A stretch of 64,000 bases of DNA from NCBI RefSeq assembly GCF_003594875.1, contig NZ_QZEY01000005.1:248001-312000 (forward strand), read 5' to 3'. Below the pieces are notes generated by a model. That model worked only from the letters and a program-made list of their open reading frames with translations, did not search any database and was not told the DNA's origin. Within the stretch, counting starts at the first letter, position 1. Each line of letters opens with the position of its first letter. The position numbers and the translations under genes are program-made. This document shows, one piece after another, positions 61,005 to 64,000 of the stretch. This DNA comes from Bailinhaonella thermotolerans (GTDB lineage Bacteria; Actinomycetota; Actinomycetes; Streptosporangiales; Streptosporangiaceae).

Positions 61005-61385
61005 ATGACGAGAGGCCGGATGACCAGGTCAAGCCGGGCGTGCGAGCGCGCGGGGACGCTTCCGGAGCGCCAGCTACGCGCCGCCCGTGCCGCCGAGCGG
61101 TTGCGCGTCGAACTGACCGAGGGGCACGGCATCACGGCGAGGGTGCATGAGGGGTACGGCATCGCCATGCTCTGGGCCGGCCCCACCGCCGAGGTCGTCG
61201 TCTGGACCGATGGGCAGTGGTTCCGCTGGTGGACCGGGCGGCTGACGAGGACGGGCGGCAAGGTCTACGCCAGCGGCACCTGCGACAACCCCGCCACGAT
61301 CGCGCGGCGCGTGAGCCTGCGTTACACGGACCTGTCGGCGAAGCAGGCCGGGCCGGGGAACGAGCTGCGGACGGTCGCGGGATGA
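61005..61385 (+). CDS. hypothetical protein (element 2)
   Basis: A 126-residue basic protein: RACERAGTLPERQLRAARAAERLRVELTEGHGITARVHEGYGIAMLWAGPTAEVVVWTDGQWFRWWTGR, with a central beta-rich part of W and G. ATG 61005. Its stop overlaps the next gene by 4 bp (ATGA). The pattern is common downstream of DUF6879/DUF5753 genes. No function is known. Confidence 0.75.
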   Translation: MTRGRMTRSSRACERAGTLPERQLRAARAAERLRVELTEGHGITARVHEGYGIAMLWAGPTAEVVVWTDGQWFRWWTGRLTRTGGKVYASGTCDNPATIARRVSLRYTDLSAKQAGPGNELRTVAG

Positions 61386-61708
61386 AGAAGCTCACGTGGG
61401 AACAGCTCGTCGCGCAGTACGAGTGCCGATGGGAGTTCGACCGCCTGTACGGCTTCAGCGCGGTCCGCAAGCACGGCCCTTCGCGAGAGGCGGAGGCCCG
61501 GGGCCAGGAGAAGGTGCTCCTGGCCGAATCGGTGGAGGAACTGGCCATCAAGCTCCGCAAACAGGAGGCCCTGATCGGTCACCCCCTGGGCGAGCTCCCG
61601 CCGTACTTCTTCGTCTCGACCCGCCCCGCCACCGCACCGGGGACGACCGCCAGCGCCCAGAGACCCGCGCCCAACGTCGTGGAATTGCCCCGACGGCGCG
61701 CGTCGTAG
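61382..61708 (+). CDS. hypothetical protein (element 2)
   Basis: A 108-residue protein translated in coupling with the previous one: KKLTWEQLVAQYECRWEFDRLYGFSAVRKHGPSREAEARGQEKVLLAESVEELAIKLRKQEALI, mainly helical, ending in a Pro/Ala-rich tail. One Cys. No recognised family. Confidence 0.72.
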   Translation: MKKLTWEQLVAQYECRWEFDRLYGFSAVRKHGPSREAEARGQEKVLLAESVEELAIKLRKQEALIGHPLGELPPYFFVSTRPATAPGTTASAQRPAPNVVELPRRRAS

Positions 61709-61814
61709 GCGCGAGGCATGCAGCCCCCTTACCCTCATCGTTCACAGAACCGCGCGCCGCTCAGAGGGGGCATGGAGGGCTTGACCCGCATGTCCTGGTG
61801 TCTGTCTAGCCGCA

Positions 61815-61953
61815 GACTCCCAGAGCTCGTAAAGAGCGACTGAAGGGCTTCCCTGGTCGGGTGGTTCCTCCGGAGGAGGGGTTCGAGTTGCGTATCTACG
61901 CCGACCTGGGGAGGCGAGACACCCAAGATCATCCGTTGCTGGGCAAGGATTGA
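61815..61953 (+). pseudogene. possible C-terminal gene fragment
   Basis: One frame, without a usable start, reads ERLKGFPGRVVPPEEGFELR then IYADLGRRDTQDHPLLGKD and stops at TGA 61951-61953, 4 bp before the next ATG. The composition is protein-like but no family is recognised. It could be the tail of a gene deleted when element 2 decayed. Confidence 0.35.
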
Positions 61954-61957
61954 TCGC

Positions 61958-62176
61958 ATGAGCGAGGATGATGTCGGCCCCCTGTCGGACCACGAGTTCC
62001 ACACCCTTGTGGATCTGCTCCGCAGGTACGGCGAGCATGACCTTGATCAGTTCGCGCTGTGGCGATTGGGCACCACCTACGGCGAGGTCTATGTCAGCGT
62101 CAGCCGATCTCTCATCCCAGGTACCTCATCCCAGACATATCTTGATCTGGACGAGTGGAGGAAGGCTCGTGGCTGA
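61958..62176 (+). CDS. small hypothetical protein (element 2)
   Basis: A 72-residue acidic protein: MSEDDVGPLSDHEFHTLVDLLRRYGEHDLDQFALWRLGTTYGEVYVSVSRSL. ATG 61958. It overlaps the next gene by 8 bp. The pattern (helix, Asp-rich) resembles small element-borne proteins that pair with a downstream partner; not recognised. Confidence 0.6.
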   Translation: MSEDDVGPLSDHEFHTLVDLLRRYGEHDLDQFALWRLGTTYGEVYVSVSRSLIPGTSSQTYLDLDEWRKARG

Positions 62177-62531
62177 GCGTTTCGCCGTCCTGGGCTCCCG
62201 GCCACTGACCGGTGACCGCCTATTGCTGATCCTTCCCAACGACGAGTCCGTCCTTGTCGCCCCCGGCACGACCGACGCCGAGCTTCTGGCGCGGTACCGG
62301 CTCGACCGGGTGGTGCGCCTGCCACCGACCGGTTTCTGCGCCACGATCAACCTCGACGGCCCACTCTCCGGGCGGACCGGCTACGGCATCAACGAACTCG
62401 GTCACCAAGTCACGCAAGTCCTGCGGCCCGGTCCCGCGGCACCGACCGCAACCTACGAAGTCGTCACCCTCAGCCGAGATGGCCGGCCGGCCGAGCTCCG
62501 CTACATCCCCAGTGAACAGACGGGGGGCTGA
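62169..62531 (+). CDS. hypothetical protein (element 2)
   Basis: A 120-residue protein from GTG 62169, preceded by GGAGGAAGG, overlapping the previous stop by 8 bp. AERFAVLGSRPLTGDRLLLILPNDESVLVAPGTTDAELLARYRLDRVVRLPPTGFCATINLDGPLSGRTG. A mixed alpha/beta pattern; no family recognised. The overlap suggests a two-gene unit with the upstream small gene. Confidence 0.62.
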   Translation: MAERFAVLGSRPLTGDRLLLILPNDESVLVAPGTTDAELLARYRLDRVVRLPPTGFCATINLDGPLSGRTGYGINELGHQVTQVLRPGPAAPTATYEVVTLSRDGRPAELRYIPSEQTGG

Positions 62532-62623
62532 CCTGGGGACTCATGGAGCGTTAACGATGGGCCTCGCACTCTGGGGGCGCTTCGCGGGGTTCGCGGAGTG
62601 TGGTCCAGCGAAGGAGGTACGGC

Positions 62624-63100
62624 ATGCGCTCTTCGAAGGTGGTCTCCGTGCTCGCCCTGGTGGCGGCGCTCGTCGGCACAGTGGCGTCAGCGCCTGCGGC
62701 CGGCGCGGCGGCCAGGTCCACGACGTGCCGGGTGACGCTCTACGACCTCGACGCGGTCAACGTGGGCGAATCCGACGGCAGGGACGAGTTCCAGCTTCTG
62801 GTCGACAGCTACTTCTATCCCAACGGCTGGGTCGGGATGCGGGCCCGCGACGACGCGGACCCGGTCCACTTCGACAACGTGAGCACCACGATCGGCACCA
62901 CCGGGATCGAGTCCTTCGCCCTGCGCGAGGTCACCCCGCCCATCCTCGGGAGCGGCACGAGCTACGGCGCGATCTCCGCGTACGGCGGCACGTGCGCCAC
63001 CCTCTCCAGGGGGCAGGACCACATCTACCGGGAGATCCTCTCCGGCTACGACGAGACGTACTACGAGTACGAGATCGCGATCAAGATGACGGGGCTGTAG
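62624..63100 (+). CDS. secreted hypothetical protein
   Basis: A 158-residue protein with a Sec signal peptide (SSKVVSVLALVAALVGTVASAPAAGAAA) and a mature acidic, Tyr/Gly-rich domain with two cysteines (TTCRVTLYDLDAVNVGESDGRDEFQLL ... YGGTCATLSRGQ). ATG 62624 has AAGGAGG 7 bp upstream. The mature part resembles small beta-sandwich secreted proteins; no family recognised. It is the last gene before the third terminator copy. Confidence 0.82.
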   Translation: MRSSKVVSVLALVAALVGTVASAPAAGAAARSTTCRVTLYDLDAVNVGESDGRDEFQLLVDSYFYPNGWVGMRARDDADPVHFDNVSTTIGTTGIESFALREVTPPILGSGTSYGAISAYGGTCATLSRGQDHIYREILSGYDETYYEYEIAIKMTGL

Positions 63101-63218
63101 GCCCCGGCTTCGCGGAGGCCCCACGCCGCCGGGGGCTGACGCCCTTCGCGCGGGTGCGGGTGGGCGACGGCGCGGCGGTGGGATGCGCCGCGCTGGGGGA
63201 TCCGCGAGGAGACGACAT

Positions 63219-63271
63219 CCGAGGGCCCGGATCGCTTACCCACGATCCGGGCCCTCGGTCTTTTCCGGCTC
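63219..63271 (+). repeat. third copy of the tRNA-Ser terminator segment (53 bp)
   Basis: Identical to 59234-59286 over 53 bp, including the full 16-bp stem terminator and TCTTTTCCGGCTC, but without the tRNA part. It probably marks the right end of element 2 and acts as terminator for the secreted-protein gene. Confidence 0.9.
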
Positions 63272-63347
63272 GGTGCCTGTCGTTCTCGGACTTCTCTTCC
63301 GCGGGCTCTCGCCGTTCCCGGCCTCCGGCGAGGTCTGGGGGCGTCGG

Positions 63348-63647
63348 TCAGGCGGGGGCGTCGGTCAGGCGGCGGAGGGTGAAGGGCTCGGCGAGGATCT
63401 CGTCCAGGACCTTGGCGATCCGCTCGAAGTGGGGCAGGGAGAAGTGGTACTCCAGGGCCGCGGCGTCGGCCCACTCCTCGACGATGATCATGCGGTCGGG
63501 GCGGTTCGGGTCGGTGTAGGGCTGGTAGGCGACGCAGCCCTCCTCGGCGAGGGAGGGGGCGATCATGGCGTTCAGCTCGTCGCGCAGCCGCTGCTCCTGG
63601 CCGGGCTTGGCGACGAAACCGGCGACGATGGTGAGGGTGCTCGACAT
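63348..63647 (-). CDS. antibiotic biosynthesis monooxygenase (ABM) domain protein
   Basis: A 99-residue ABM ferredoxin-like-fold protein: LTIVAGFVAKPGQEQRLRDELNAMIAPSLAEEGCVAYQPYTDPNRPDRMIIVEEWADAAALEYHFSLPHFERIAKVL. ATG 63647 with AGGAG 8 bp upstream. The family includes quinol monooxygenases (YgiN) and haem oxygenases (IsdG). It is divergent from an MmyB-type regulator with a dyad-rich spacer. Confidence 0.9.
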   Translation of the reverse strand: MSSTLTIVAGFVAKPGQEQRLRDELNAMIAPSLAEEGCVAYQPYTDPNRPDRMIIVEEWADAAALEYHFSLPHFERIAKVLDEILAEPFTLRRLTDAPA

Positions 63648-63754
63648 GGTGGGGCTCCTGACTGTGCTCGATGTCGGTGTTCGTGCTCTCGAACGAGGTC
63701 CATCTTGCGAGGCCGGCTCGGCGACACCCAGAGCTCTGTTCGGCCGGGGCCCGG

Positions 63755-63783
63755 CCTGCCTGGGTCTGACAGGACCAGGCAGG
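63755..63783. promoter_or_regulatory. inverted repeat in the ABM/XRE divergent spacer
   Basis: CCTGCCTGG (63755-63763) and CCAGGCAGG (63775-63783) form a perfect 9-bp inverted repeat around 11 bp, 30 bp before the regulator ATG. Candidate autoregulatory operator. Confidence 0.5.
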
Positions 63784-63813
63784 GCATGACGCCGGCCGCC
63801 GATACTGGAGGTC

Positions 63814-64000
63814 ATGGACCGCGAACAGCAGCTCAGTGAGTTCCTCAAGAGCCGGCGTGCCCGGCTGAGCCCCGAGGAGGGCGCGGCGGGCAACTTCGGT
63901 GGGCAGCGGCGGGTGCCGGGCCTGCGCCGGGAGGAGCTGGCGCTGCTGGCCGGGGTGAGCGTCGACTACTACACCCGGCTGGAACAGGGCCGGGCCCGCA
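63814..64000 (+). CDS. MmyB-like XRE-family regulator, 3' truncated by window edge
   Basis: The first 62 codons of a helix-turn-helix regulator: EQQLSEFLKSRRARLSPEEGA, then QRRVPGLRREELALLAGVSVDYYTRLEQGRAR, the MmyB-type XRE domain. ATG 63814 has GGAG 6 bp upstream. The ligand domain lies beyond the window. It probably regulates the divergent ABM gene. Confidence 0.93.
   Translation, partial: MDREQQLSEFLKSRRARLSPEEGAAGNFGGQRRVPGLRREELALLAGVSVDYYTRLEQGRAR

Larger units (their letters stand above)
59282..63218. mobile_element. decayed integrative element 2, tandem to element 1
   Basis: About 3.9 kb between the second att repeat and a third, partial (53-bp) copy of the same terminator. It opens with a 35-codon scrap of integrase homologous to that of element 1, then carries a DUF6879 module, broken DUF5753 regulator and small unknown genes. 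The tRNA part of its right repeat has been lost. Assignment as a second element rests on the integrase scrap and the third repeat. Confidence 0.65.

Overview
The window is very GC-rich actinobacterial chromosome. Codon third positions are almost all G or C, GTG starts and 4-nt stop/start overlaps are common, and several families are typical of mycelial actinomycetes (ECF41 sigma factor, LLM/F420-type oxidoreductases, DUF5063, DUF6461, DUF6879, DUF5753). I infer a Streptomyces- or Streptosporangiales-like organism; the species cannot be read from the sequence. Two perfect ParB-binding parS palindromes (14.8 and 29.2 kb), plus the asd-ask-DUF5063-recR-ybaB-dnaX-ffs-tRNA-Ser cluster, place the window in the origin-proximal half of the chromosome.

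Layout. 0-5.2 kb: tail of a DMT permease, a zinc-ribbon protein, rnhB and a LolA-like/ABC ATPase/ABC permease operon. 5.3-8.8 kb: an OmpR-type two-component system, then an ECF41 sigma factor with its carboxymuconolactone-decarboxylase partner, preceded by a near-ideal ECF41 promoter inside the kinase gene. 8.9-14.8 kb: SnoaL-like protein, NAD(P)-binding protein, an epoxide-hydrolase-fold protein lacking its catalytic residues, and a divergent LysR/aminotransferase pair. 14.8-26.6 kb: acetyltransferases, a secreted protein, a glutamate-cysteine-ligase-like enzyme, LysR, DMT, TetR and HxlR genes, an iron-type superoxide dismutase with a Nur box, an RHH/Clp-N protein and an SCP2 protein. 26.6-30.2 kb: an operon of two LLM flavin oxidoreductases around an HSL-type esterase, controlled from a perfect 33-bp palindrome. 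30.3-46.6 kb: coiled-coil repeat protein, serine hydrolases, glycolipid-binding protein, SURF1, amidase, a regulator/membrane-protein pair, ferritin-like diiron protein, PHB-depolymerase-like lipoprotein, MFS exporter with divergent TetR. 46.8-55.5 kb: tRNA/rRNA-type methyltransferase, asd and ask (diaminopimelate/threonine/methionine pathway), recR, ybaB, dnaX and the 4.5S SRP RNA.

55.6-63.3 kb is an accretion island in a tRNA-Ser(GGA) gene. A 121-bp exact direct repeat (55655-55775 and 59161-59281) runs from the anticodon loop through the tRNA terminator and flanks a decayed 3.5-kb element carrying a headless tyrosine integrase, a GntR tail, two DUF6461 genes and a frameshifted membrane gene. 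A second decayed element follows (59282 to about 63271). It has its own roughly 35-codon integrase scrap, a DUF6879 module, a broken DUF5753 regulator and small unknown genes, and it ends at a third 53-bp copy of the terminator. Beyond it lie an ABM monooxygenase and a divergent MmyB-type regulator cut by the window end.

No rRNA operon, CRISPR array or insertion sequence was seen. Short GC-rich repeats built on the palindrome GCCGTACGGC recur in intergenic DNA and inside one coding region.
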